The notes below the pieces were generated by a model. That model had not been told where the DNA came from. It saw only the letters and a list, made by a program, of their open reading frames with translations, and made no database searches. Shown piece by piece: positions 1-6,777 of a stretch of 64,000 nt of DNA; the first letter of the stretch is position 1, and each line of letters starts with the position of its first letter. The stretch is from Pseudomonas sp. HN11 (GTDB lineage Bacteria > Pseudomonadota > Gammaproteobacteria > Pseudomonadales > Pseudomonadaceae), in assembly GCF_021390155.1 (NCBI RefSeq), contig NZ_CP089985.1, positions 3,669,001-3,733,000 on the forward strand, written 5' to 3'. The position numbers were made by a program, and so were the translations under genes.

Positions 1-72
1 CCCTGCATTCACGAGGCTTTCGTTTGGACCTTGGCGGGAAACCAGGGATTCGAACCCTGAAGACGCTATTAA
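1..72 (-). repeat. Partial duplicate of tRNA-Ser 3' end and its terminator (att-like)
   Basis: Positions 1-72 align without gaps to 1175-1246, which hold the terminator and 3' part of the intact tRNA-Ser gene. I count 7 mismatches in 72 columns (4, 11, 14, 21, 27, 29, 60), all transitions; similarity ends sharply at 73/1247. Bases 32-72 are tRNA, 1-22 a decayed copy of the terminator hairpin. Duplication of a tRNA 3' end is the usual trace of a tyrosine-recombinase element integrated at that tRNA. The copy may extend left of the window. Confidence 0.75.
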
Positions 73-282
73 GGAGTTATCAGGAAGCGGTTTTAGAGCG
101 CCAGCTTGGAAAGCTGCTCGCTCGCAAAAGATGCCCTCTTCATTGCAGGACCACCGAAGAAAGCAAGCCCGAGCTAGTTAAGGCGTATCGCGAAATAGCA
201 CCTGCTCAAGTCCGTCCTTCGCAGCAGGATCCATCACGGCATATCTTGTTACAACCATTCACCCGTAGGCACCGCCCATAAA

Positions 283-309
283 GAACTTCAAACTTTTGTC
301 CTAGTCCTA
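283..309 (+). promoter_or_regulatory. Possible AlgU (sigma-22/RpoE-like) promoter before the glycine-zipper gene
   Basis: GAACTT at 283-288, a 16-bp spacer, then TCCTA at 305-309 resembles the AlgU/RpoE pattern GAACTT-N16/17-TCTGA. The -35 matches fully; the -10 matches three of five bases. It lies 58 bp before the start codon at 367. Envelope-stress control would suit a small secreted glycine-zipper protein, but the call rests on one weak motif. Confidence 0.3.
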
Positions 310-366
310 ATGCAAGGCGTGCTTTAAACCGTGAGCGCCTGCTGACAACCCATAGAGGTTCACAAA

Positions 367-798
367 ATGAAAATGACACTACCCGCCCTGGTTCTGGGTG
401 TCCTAATTTCGCAAGGAGCGATGGCAGCCGGAGATGGCACAGCCGCTTTAGGAGGCGGCGTTGGTGGTGCACTCGGTAATATCGTAGGCCAACAGCTTGG
501 CGGATCGACTGGCGCTGCGGTAGGTGCAGGCGTAGGTGGTGCCGCCGGCAGTGCTGTCGGCGCTCAAAGAGGCAACAGAGCGGAAGCTGCATTAGGTGGC
601 GGTATCGGCTCGGCGGGCGGCTCACTCATTGGTAATCGTCTCGGCGGCACAACTGGCTCGACTATCGGTGCGGGTCTCGGCGGCGCTGCGGGTGGCGCGC
701 TAGGCAACAACCTGGCGGATGATGAGAGCAATCATCGGTCGGATGGTAAGAAGCACAAAGGCAACAACAAGCATAAACACAAGAACAAGCATCGTTAG
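367..798 (+). CDS. Secreted glycine-zipper protein with His/Lys-rich tail
   Basis: A 143-residue protein of unknown function. Residues 1-20 form a signal peptide ending AMA, so export is expected. Residues 27-74 and 75-113 are a tandem repeat with a 48-residue offset: ALGGGVGGALGNIVGQQLGG matches ALGGGIGSAGGSLIGNRLGG. GxxxG spacing throughout suggests membrane-associated glycine-zipper helices, as in OsmB/SlyB-like envelope proteins. From about residue 118 the tail turns hydrophilic and ends in Lys, His and Asn, which could bind metal or acidic polymers. No lipobox is visible. AGAGGT lies just upstream of the ATG. The gene sits between the two tRNA-Ser copies, so it was probably carried in by the element. 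A bacteriocin-like peptide is a less likely alternative. Confidence 0.7.
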   Translation: MKMTLPALVLGVLISQGAMAAGDGTAALGGGVGGALGNIVGQQLGGSTGAAVGAGVGGAAGSAVGAQRGNRAEAALGGGIGSAGGSLIGNRLGGTTGSTIGAGLGGAAGGALGNNLADDESNHRSDGKKHKGNNKHKHKNKHR

Positions 799-830
799 TT
801 TCTGACGCTGTTGCATCGAAGCCCGTGATA

Positions 831-1150
831 CGGGGCGCCCAGTTTGAGCAAGCCTCCCGGCACTACCGCTCAACCTACGCCTCGCCGTTGATGTCGGACA
901 TTCAACTGGCCCAGGCGATCGCAGCTTCCCTGTGACAGCGGCTTGCCAGCTTTCATCTGCACCGGGCTTCATGGGGGTGCGCTGAATGACTTGGGCGTAC
1001 TGGTTGAGCGCATGATTGCGCAGAGATGCGTCCGTGGAGTTCGTAACCCTTATCTGATCGTCACTGAGGACGGGAGACAGGTGACTAAGCACATGCTGCG
1101 ACTGCGCTTTGACGATGCCCGAGATAAGACAATTGTCATTGCCAGGGAGG
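831..1150 (+). pseudogene. Decayed tyrosine recombinase (integrase) C-terminal remnant
   Basis: Two frames carry integrase-like sequence. At 831-938 the reading YASPLMSDIQLAQAIAASL is followed by a TGA and then QRL, resembling the core 'SPLM.D...LA...TGQR' with the Gly codon changed to stop. From 943, in another frame, LGVLVERM then NPYLIVTEDGRQVTKHMLRL and RFDDAR resemble the stretch before the HxxR box of phage and island integrases. The catalytic HxxR and Tyr are absent because the sequence runs into the tRNA terminator. The fragment is broken by at least one frameshift and one stop and cannot be functional. Position next to an intact tRNA gene with a duplicated 3' end supports the identification, which rests on motif memory rather than a search. 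Confidence 0.55.
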
Positions 1151-1173
1151 AACGGACCGTCAGAAACACAAAA

Positions 1174-1195
1174 GCCCCGCATTCGCGGGGCTTTT
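1174..1195 (-). terminator. Rho-independent terminator of tRNA-Ser
   Basis: GCCCCGC and GCGGGGC form a 7-bp stem with an ATTC loop (1174-1191), flanked on the minus strand by a T-rich run, just beyond the tRNA 3' end. T-rich sequence on both sides means it could stop transcription both ways. A decayed copy lies at 1-22. Confidence 0.8.
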
Positions 1196-1205
1196 GTTTG
1201 AATCT

Positions 1206-1296
1206 TGGCGGGAAACCAGGGATTCGAACCCTGGAGACGCTATTAACGTCCGCCGGTTTTCAAGACCGGTGCATTCAACCACTCTGCCAATTTCCC
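1206..1296 (-). tRNA. tRNA-Ser (anticodon UGA)
   Basis: Read on the minus strand, a 91-nt tRNA starts GGGAAAT and ends GTTTCCC-G-CCA with encoded CCA. The anticodon loop CTTGAAAA, between CCGGT and ACCGG stem sequence, places UGA at 1260-1262. The T arm contains GGTTCGAATC. Length and long variable arm fit a class II serine tRNA. The gene is intact and also acts as the presumed attachment site; its 3' end is duplicated at 32-72. Seryl-tRNA synthetase, which charges it, is encoded at 25967-27247. Confidence 0.95.
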
Positions 1297-1448
1297 TTGT
1301 GCATCACAGGATTATAGTAGCCTATCCCGTCTCAGCGGGCGCCATAATACCCGAATGAAACACACTGTCAAACTCTCGCCATCGCTTGTTACAGAGCGTC
1401 TGTTATGATCTTTGCGACTGAACGTTTCAAAACCGAAGGAGTGTCGCC

Positions 1449-2120
1449 ATGCGCGAACAGAATTACGCAGTGAATGGCAACGCGCAGGCTGAGCAGCTTG
1501 AAGTCAGCCGCGTGTTGCGCAACACCTATGGCTTGCTCGCCCTTACCCTCGCATTCAGCGGCGTGATGGCGTTCGTGGCCCAACAGATGCGCATCGGCTA
1601 CCCGAATATCTTTGTTGTGTTGATCGGCTTCTATGGTCTGTTCTTCCTGACCAACAAGCTGCGCGACTCGGCCTGGGGCCTGGTGTCGGCATTTGCCTTG
1701 ACCGGTTTCATGGGCTTTATCCTCGGCCCGATCCTCAACCGTTACCTCGGCATGGCCGGCGGCGCGGAAGTGGTCAGCTCGGCGTTTGCCATGACGGCCC
1801 TGGTGTTTGGTGGTCTATCGGCGTACGTGCTGATCACCCGTAAGGACATGAGCTTCCTCGGTGGTTTCATCACCGCAGGCTTCTTCGTGTTGCTGGCGGC
1901 GGTGGTTGCAGGCATGTTCTTCCATATCAGCGGCCTGCAACTGGCGATCAGCGCAGGCTTCGTGCTGTTCTCCTCGGTGTGCATCCTGTTCCAGACCAGC
2001 GCAATCATCCACGGTGGTGAGCGTAACTACATCATGGCGACCATCAGCCTGTATGTGTCGATCTACAACCTGTTCATCAGCCTGTTGCAGATTTTCGGCA
2101 TCATGAGCCGCGATGACTGA
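1449..2120 (+). CDS. yccA: Bax inhibitor-1/YccA family inner-membrane protein
   Basis: A 223-residue protein with about seven hydrophobic segments after a short polar N terminus. It matches the BI-1/YccA family in length and in the C-terminal stretch ending HGGERNYIMATISLYVSIYN. In E. coli YccA binds FtsH and restrains its proteolysis of membrane proteins; the same role is inferred here. AAGGAG at 1436-1441, seven bases before the ATG, supports the start. The gene is monocistronic, between tRNA-Ser and a bidirectional terminator, and convergent with murB. Confidence 0.88.
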   Translation: MREQNYAVNGNAQAEQLEVSRVLRNTYGLLALTLAFSGVMAFVAQQMRIGYPNIFVVLIGFYGLFFLTNKLRDSAWGLVSAFALTGFMGFILGPILNRYLGMAGGAEVVSSAFAMTALVFGGLSAYVLITRKDMSFLGGFITAGFFVLLAAVVAGMFFHISGLQLAISAGFVLFSSVCILFQTSAIIHGGERNYIMATISLYVSIYNLFISLLQIFGIMSRDD

Positions 2121-2136
2121 TCGCTAGCGCAATAAA

Positions 2137-2170
2137 AAATGCCCCGTATCGAAAGATGCGGGGCATTTTT
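2137..2170. terminator. Bidirectional terminator between yccA and murB
   Basis: ATGCCCCG and CGGGGCAT form a stem around TATCGAAAGATG, with A-rich sequence to the left and T-rich sequence to the right. It can end both the rightward yccA transcript and the leftward murB operon. Confidence 0.85.
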
Positions 2171-2182
2171 GTTTTCATGGAT

Positions 2183-3202
2183 TTAATACTGGTTGGGCTC
2201 CATTTCCAGGTGAACCTTGAAACGCTCAGCGATGTCGCGCTGGATACGCTGGGCCAGGTTCGCAATATCATGCCCCGTGGCGTCGCCGTAGTTGACCAGC
2301 ACCAGTGCCTGCAACTTGTGTACGCCGGCATCACCGTCACGAAAGCCCTTCCAACCCGCCTTATCGATCAGCCAGCCGGCCGCGAGTTTCATTTGCCCGT
2401 CGACCTGTGGGTAGGCCACCAGGTCCGGGTACAACGTCTTCAACTCAGCCGCCAGCACCAGGGACACCAAAGGATTTTTAAAGAAACTACCCGCATTGCC
2501 AAGCTCTGCCGGGTCAGGCAGCTTTTCCCGACGAATGCTGCAGATGGCCCGGCTGACGTCGCTCGGCGTGGCGTCGGTGATCCCCTGCCCCGCCAAGCGC
2601 TGCTGCACCGGGCCGTAATCGAGTTTCAGGTGGCTGGTGCGGCTCAGGGCAAAACGCACCCGCAAGATCAGCCAGCGCCCGGCCTCGTGCTTGAACAGGC
2701 TGTCACGGTAGGCAAAGTTGCATTCTTCCAGGCTGAACTCGCGTAGCTCGCCGGTATGGCGATCCAGTGCAGTCAGGCCGGCGAATACATCCTTGATTTC
2801 CACACCGTAGGCGCCGATGTTCTGCATCGGGGCTGCGCCGACGGTGCCGGGGATCAGGCTGAGGTTTTCCAGGCCGCAGAAACCCTGCTCCAGAGTCCAT
2901 AGCACGAACGGGTGCCAGGCTTCGCCCGCTTCAGCTTCGACCACCACCTGCGTGCCGTCGTCGCGCAATACACGAGTGCCTTGGGTAGCCATGCGCAACA
3001 CCAGCGCCGGAATATCCTGAGTCAACAGCAAGTTGCTACCGCCACCGATCACCAGCAGCGGCACCGCGTGCGCGGCTGAATAGGCCAGGGCTTCACGGAC
3101 ATCATCGTCGCTGTGGGCCTCGGCGAACAGTTGGGCACGCACGTCAATGCCAAAGCTGTTGAATGGCTTGAGCGAAACCTGCGCAAGCACCTGCAAGGTC
3201 AT
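2183..3202 (-). CDS. murB: UDP-N-acetylenolpyruvoylglucosamine reductase
   Basis: MurB (339 residues) reduces UDP-GlcNAc-enolpyruvate to UDP-MurNAc with NADPH and FAD, the second committed step of peptidoglycan synthesis. Visible signatures are the FAD-binding VIGGGSNLLLT, the active-site loop GNAGSFFKNP with its catalytic serine, KLAAGWLIDKAGWKG, and a C-terminal Glu in LEMEPN. Length fits type I MurB. It is the last gene of the leftward envelope operon and overlaps the phosphatase gene by 4 bp, implying translational coupling. Confidence 0.96.
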   Translation of the reverse strand: MTLQVLAQVSLKPFNSFGIDVRAQLFAEAHSDDDVREALAYSAAHAVPLLVIGGGSNLLLTQDIPALVLRMATQGTRVLRDDGTQVVVEAEAGEAWHPFVLWTLEQGFCGLENLSLIPGTVGAAPMQNIGAYGVEIKDVFAGLTALDRHTGELREFSLEECNFAYRDSLFKHEAGRWLILRVRFALSRTSHLKLDYGPVQQRLAGQGITDATPSDVSRAICSIRREKLPDPAELGNAGSFFKNPLVSLVLAAELKTLYPDLVAYPQVDGQMKLAAGWLIDKAGWKGFRDGDAGVHKLQALVLVNYGDATGHDIANLAQRIQRDIAERFKVHLEMEPNQY

Positions 3203-3663
3203 AACCGCCCCTTCAATTCAGTCACCAATAAATCACAGGCGCGTTCGATCAAGTCCAGGACCCGTTCGAAACCTTGTTCACCTTCGTAATACGGGTCTGG
3301 CACTTCGTCCACTTCGGCGTCGTAACGACGCAGGAACAGGTCCAGCTCCGCCTTGCCCTGGCCTGGCTGCATGGCCTTGAGATTGCGCAGGTTGCTGTGG
3401 TCCATGGCCAGGATCAGATCATAACGCGCAAAATCGGCGCGGGAGACCTGCTGGGCCCGCTGGGCCGACAAATCATAGCCGCGCACCAACGCGGCACGCT
3501 GACTGCGTTGGTCTGGCGGGTTGCCAATGTGCCACTCACCGGTACCGGCGGACGCTACATCCACCTGCCCCGCCAACCCCGCTTCCCGCAGCTTATGGCG
3601 CAGCACGCCTTCTGCGGTGGGCGAGCGGCAGATGTTGCCCAGGCACACAAACAGAACCTCCAT
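3199..3663 (-). CDS. Low-molecular-weight protein-tyrosine phosphatase
   Basis: A 154-residue enzyme with the P-loop CLGNICRS (Cys7 nucleophile, Arg13) at its N terminus and the general acid Asp123 in DPYYEG, which defines the LMW-PTP family. In polysaccharide loci such enzymes (Wzb, PtpA) dephosphorylate tyrosine kinases; no kinase or capsule gene is visible here, so the substrate is unknown. It lies between kdsB and murB with a 1-bp overlap upstream and 4-bp overlap downstream, inside the envelope operon. Confidence 0.92.
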   Translation of the reverse strand: MEVLFVCLGNICRSPTAEGVLRHKLREAGLAGQVDVASAGTGEWHIGNPPDQRSQRAALVRGYDLSAQRAQQVSRADFARYDLILAMDHSNLRNLKAMQPGQGKAELDLFLRRYDAEVDEVPDPYYEGEQGFERVLDLIERACDLLVTELKGRL

Positions 3664-4427
3664 CAGGCCCCCAGCAGGCGACGGACGCGCTCAAGGTCTT
3701 CCGGGGTGTCGACACCAGCCGGCGGCGCTTCCAGCGCATCGCCGACGTGGATGCGCACGCCATGCCACAGCGCCCGCAGTTGCTCCAGGGATTCGGTGTT
3801 TTCCAGCCAGCACGGGCCCCAGCTGACGAAGTCATGCAGGAAGCCGGCGCGGTAGGCGTAGATGCCAATATGGCGACGGTAAGGCACGCCTTCTGGCAAC
3901 ACATCAGGTTGCTTGGCAAAGGCGTCACGCGCCCAAGGCAAGGTCGAGCGGCTGAACGTCAGCGCAAGGCCGTTGATGTCAGTGACCACCTTCACCACGT
4001 TCGGGTTGAACAGGGTCTGGATGTCTTCGATCGGCTCGGCCAGGGTGGCCATGCGCGCTTCACCATGGGCGGCCAGGTTGGCGGCCACCTGGTCGATCAC
4101 GCCCGGCGGGATCAGGGGTTCGTCACCCTGCACGTTGACCACGATGGCGTCCGGCGCCAAGCCAAGCTGGGTAGCAACTTCGGCCAGGCGATCGGTGCCG
4201 GAGTTGTGGTCTTCGCGGGTCAGCACTGCTTCGGCGCCAAAGCCTTTGCAGGCTTCGATGATGCGCGGGTCATCGGTGGCCACTACGACGCGCTCGGCAC
4301 TGCTCTTGCAGGCCTGCTCCCATACCAACTGGATCATGGGTTTGTCGCCGATCAGTTGCAGCGGCTTGCCTGGCAGGCGGGTCGACGCGTAACGGGAAGG
4401 GATGACAACGGTAAAGGCGGTGGTCAT
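3663..4427 (-). CDS. kdsB: 3-deoxy-manno-octulosonate cytidylyltransferase (CMP-Kdo synthetase)
   Basis: KdsB (254 residues) activates Kdo with CTP so that it can be added to lipid A in the LPS inner core. The nucleotide-binding start [15 protein letters not shown] and the central [12 protein letters not shown] are diagnostic. The start at 4427 overlaps the stop of the upstream Trm112-like gene by 4 bp. Together with lpxK in the same operon it supports LPS synthesis. Confidence 0.96.
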   Translation of the reverse strand: MTTAFTVVIPSRYASTRLPGKPLQLIGDKPMIQLVWEQACKSSAERVVVATDDPRIIEACKGFGAEAVLTREDHNSGTDRLAEVATQLGLAPDAIVVNVQGDEPLIPPGVIDQVAANLAAHGEARMATLAEPIEDIQTLFNPNVVKVVTDINGLALTFSRSTLPWARDAFAKQPDVLPEGVPYRRHIGIYAYRAGFLHDFVSWGPCWLENTESLEQLRALWHGVRIHVGDALEAPPAGVDTPEDLERVRRLLGA

Positions 4428-4609
4428 TTATCCAGACGCTCATCGGTGGTCAGGGTGCGGGCTTCGCTTTCGAGCATTACCGGGATGCCATCACGGATCG
4501 GGTACGCCAGGCCGGCGCCTTTGCTGATCAGCTCGGTTTTGTCGGCGCTGAGCTTGAGCGGGCCTTTGCAGATCGGGCAAGCGAGGATGTCGAGCAATTT
4601 GGTGTCCAT
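4424..4609 (-). CDS. Trm112/YcaR family small protein
   Basis: A 61-residue protein starting [18 protein letters not shown], the hallmark of the Trm112/YcaR family that sits between lpxK and kdsB in many proteobacteria. A single CxxC (Cys11, Cys14) is present; no second pair is seen, so zinc binding by one monomer is uncertain. AGGAAA stands about seven bases before the ATG. Eukaryotic Trm112 is a methyltransferase partner, but the bacterial role is not settled. Confidence 0.88.
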   Translation of the reverse strand: MDTKLLDILACPICKGPLKLSADKTELISKGAGLAYPIRDGIPVMLESEARTLTTDERLDK

Positions 4610-4633
4610 GAGTGTTTCCTGGAAAGCAGCGGT

Positions 4634-5644
4634 TTAAGGCAAAAGACGGGCAGGCAACAGACGCATCAGCTGCGTGTCGAACCAGGCGACAAACGCCGGC
4701 GACGGCAGCGCATCCACCGCAAGGTACCACCAGTCGGGCTGGGCAAAAGCGCGGCACTTCACCGCGTCTTTCTCGGTCATGACCAGCGGCAATGACGGTG
4801 TAAAATTCAGGACCTCGGCGCTGTACGGCGCGTGGTCGGCAAACGCGTGGGGTATCGGCTGCCAGTGTAGCGTTTCAAGGGTGTTGAAGAAACGTTGCGG
4901 ATTGCCGATGCCCGCGACCGCATGCAGTGGCTGGCCCGGCGCAAAGTGATTCACCGGCTGGCGCTCGGCGGTCTGCAGATTGACCAGCGCGGTGGGCTGC
5001 AAACGAAAGGCAAAGCCGTCATTACGGTCACTGGCGGCGCCGTTATACAGCAGCGCATCGACGCTCTGCAGGCGCTCCACCGGTTCACGCAACGGCCCCG
5101 CTGGCAGGCAGCGGCGGTTGCCCAGGCCACGGGCGGCATCAATCAGCACCAGTTCAAGGTCACGGGCCAGGCGGTAATGTTGCAGGCCGTCGTCGGAGAG
5201 GATCAGGTCCAGGGGTTCACTCGCCAGCAGAGCCTTCACCGCGCGGCTGCGGTCGGGGTCGATCATCAGCGGTACGCCGCAGCGTTGCACGATCAATAAA
5301 GGTTCATCACCCGCCACTTCGGCGCTATGGCTGGCTTCGACCCGCCATGGTAACTGCGGCGGTTTGGCCCCGTAACCCCGGCTGACCACACCTACACGCA
5401 AGCCGCTGCGTCGGCAGTGTTCGATCAACCACAGGATCAACGGCGTCTTGCCAGTGCCACCTACGGTGATATTCCCGACCACTACCACCGGCACCGGCGC
5501 CTGAAAAATTTCGCCCTCACCCGCCACAAACCGTGCGCGCTTACGCTGCACCACTCGGCGGTACAGGGACTCCAACGGCCGCAACAGCGCGAGCGCCGGA
5601 TGGCCCTCGTACCACGCCTTGAGCAAACGATCGGACATGGCCAT
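4634..5644 (-). CDS. lpxK: Tetraacyldisaccharide 4'-kinase
   Basis: LpxK (336 residues) phosphorylates the 4' position of the lipid A disaccharide at the inner membrane. The Walker [14 protein letters not shown] follows the N-terminal amphipathic and hydrophobic segment, and [15 protein letters not shown] carries the conserved DDGxQH motif. I keep the first ATG (5644), which overlaps the exbD stop; a second ATG at 5638 is possible. 24 bp separate it from the Trm112-like gene. Confidence 0.95.
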   Translation of the reverse strand: MAMSDRLLKAWYEGHPALALLRPLESLYRRVVQRKRARFVAGEGEIFQAPVPVVVVGNITVGGTGKTPLILWLIEHCRRSGLRVGVVSRGYGAKPPQLPWRVEASHSAEVAGDEPLLIVQRCGVPLMIDPDRSRAVKALLASEPLDLILSDDGLQHYRLARDLELVLIDAARGLGNRRCLPAGPLREPVERLQSVDALLYNGAASDRNDGFAFRLQPTALVNLQTAERQPVNHFAPGQPLHAVAGIGNPQRFFNTLETLHWQPIPHAFADHAPYSAEVLNFTPSLPLVMTEKDAVKCRAFAQPDWWYLAVDALPSPAFVAWFDTQLMRLLPARLLP

Positions 5645-6072
5645 CAGGGTTGGCCCGCCGCCTCGACGGTGGTCATGCGCAAATGGCTGAAACCGAGCTT
5701 ACCGGCGGCGTCCATCGCGGTAATCACAGCCTGGTGCTGGGTCTTGCCATCGGCGCTGATGGACAGCGGCAACTGGGTGTCGCCGCCGGACGCTTTCTGC
5801 AAAGCATCCATCAAGCTGTTGAGGTCGTTCTTTTCGAGCAACTGGTTATTCACTGAAAACACCCCGTCCGCGCTGATGGCGATGTCCAGTTGGTTGACTT
5901 CCTGGTCTTCGGCAGGCGAGCCGCTGACGGCTTCGGGCAGGTCGACGCGCAGCTCGGTTTGCCGGGTGAAGGTGGTGGTGACGACAAAAAACAGCAGCAG
6001 GATAAATACCACGTCAATCAGAGACGCAAGGTTGATATCGACGTTTTCCCGTTGCTTGCGGCGAAATTTCAC
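5644..6072 (-). CDS. exbD: ExbD/TolR family biopolymer transport protein
   Basis: A 142-residue protein with one N-terminal membrane helix ([19 protein letters not shown]) bearing the Asp that conducts protons in ExbD/TolR, followed by a periplasmic domain. It forms a motor with the ExbB-like protein encoded upstream (4-bp overlap). No TonB or TolA gene is near. Its place beside lpxK and comEC is typical of Pseudomonas and leaves the driven process unknown; it may power something other than TonB-dependent uptake. Confidence 0.9.
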   Translation of the reverse strand: MKFRRKQRENVDINLASLIDVVFILLLFFVVTTTFTRQTELRVDLPEAVSGSPAEDQEVNQLDIAISADGVFSVNNQLLEKNDLNSLMDALQKASGGDTQLPLSISADGKTQHQAVITAMDAAGKLGFSHLRMTTVEAAGQP

Positions 6073-6704
6073 GCTTTGCCCCCGACCAGGTCCACGTCAC
6101 GGTCGCCCTGCACCACTTCGACCAGCTTGATGGCTTCCTGCTCCATGCCGACTACCAATTCATCGATGCGCCGTTGCAGGAAACGGTGGAAGAACACCGA
6201 AGGAATACCCACCATCAGGCCCGCGGCTGTGGTGATCAGCGCTTTGGAGATACCCCCGGCCAGTACCGCCGCGTTGGTGGTCATGCCGGAGCCCATGAAC
6301 GAGCTGAAAATATCGATCATGCCCAGCACCGTGCCGAGCAAGCCAAGCAACGGCGCCATGGCCGCGATGGTGCCGAGCGCATTGATATAGCGCTCCAGTT
6401 CATGGATGACCCGGGCAGCGGCTTCTTCGATGCACTCTTTCATGATCTCGCGGCCATGCTTGGAGTTGGCCAGGCCGGCGGCGAGGATTTCACCCAATGG
6501 GGAGTTGGCGCGCAGTTCCTTGAGTTTATCCTTGTCCAGCTGCTTGTTCTTGATCCAGCTCCAGACCTGTCCCAGCAAATACTCGGGGGTGACGCGACTG
6601 GCGCGCAGGGTCCACAGGCGTTCGGCGACGATGCCGAGTGCGGCGATAGAGCTCATGATGATCGGCAACATCATCCAGCCGCCGGATTTGACCAATTCCC
6701 ACAC
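6069..6704 (-). CDS. exbB: ExbB/TolQ family proton-channel protein
   Basis: A 211-residue MotA/TolQ/ExbB protein with three membrane helices, including the C-terminal pair in MAPLLGLLGTVLGMIDIFSS and ISKALITTAAGLMVGIPSVF. I choose the GTG at 6704 (MWELVKSGGWMM), which matches the usual family start and has AAGGGG nine bases upstream; a GTG at 6734 or ATG at 6713 would lengthen it but lack a well-placed ribosome site. It pairs with the ExbD downstream. Confidence 0.9.
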   Translation of the reverse strand: MWELVKSGGWMMLPIIMSSIAALGIVAERLWTLRASRVTPEYLLGQVWSWIKNKQLDKDKLKELRANSPLGEILAAGLANSKHGREIMKECIEEAAARVIHELERYINALGTIAAMAPLLGLLGTVLGMIDIFSSFMGSGMTTNAAVLAGGISKALITTAAGLMVGIPSVFFHRFLQRRIDELVVGMEQEAIKLVEVVQGDRDVDLVGGKA

Positions 6705-6777
6705 AGTGAACATCCCCTTGAAAAAGTGCGTCACTTTACCATATAGGTGCGTCGACTACAGACCCCATCGGCCGCGC

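Noticed and set aside
24..281. Open frame across the duplicated tRNA end
   Set aside because: It reads through tRNA-derived sequence and shows no protein features.
1419..1429. Cra/FruR-like palindrome TGAACGTTTCA before yccA
   Set aside because: One base is missing from the 12-bp palindrome and no fructose or central-carbon link to yccA is known.
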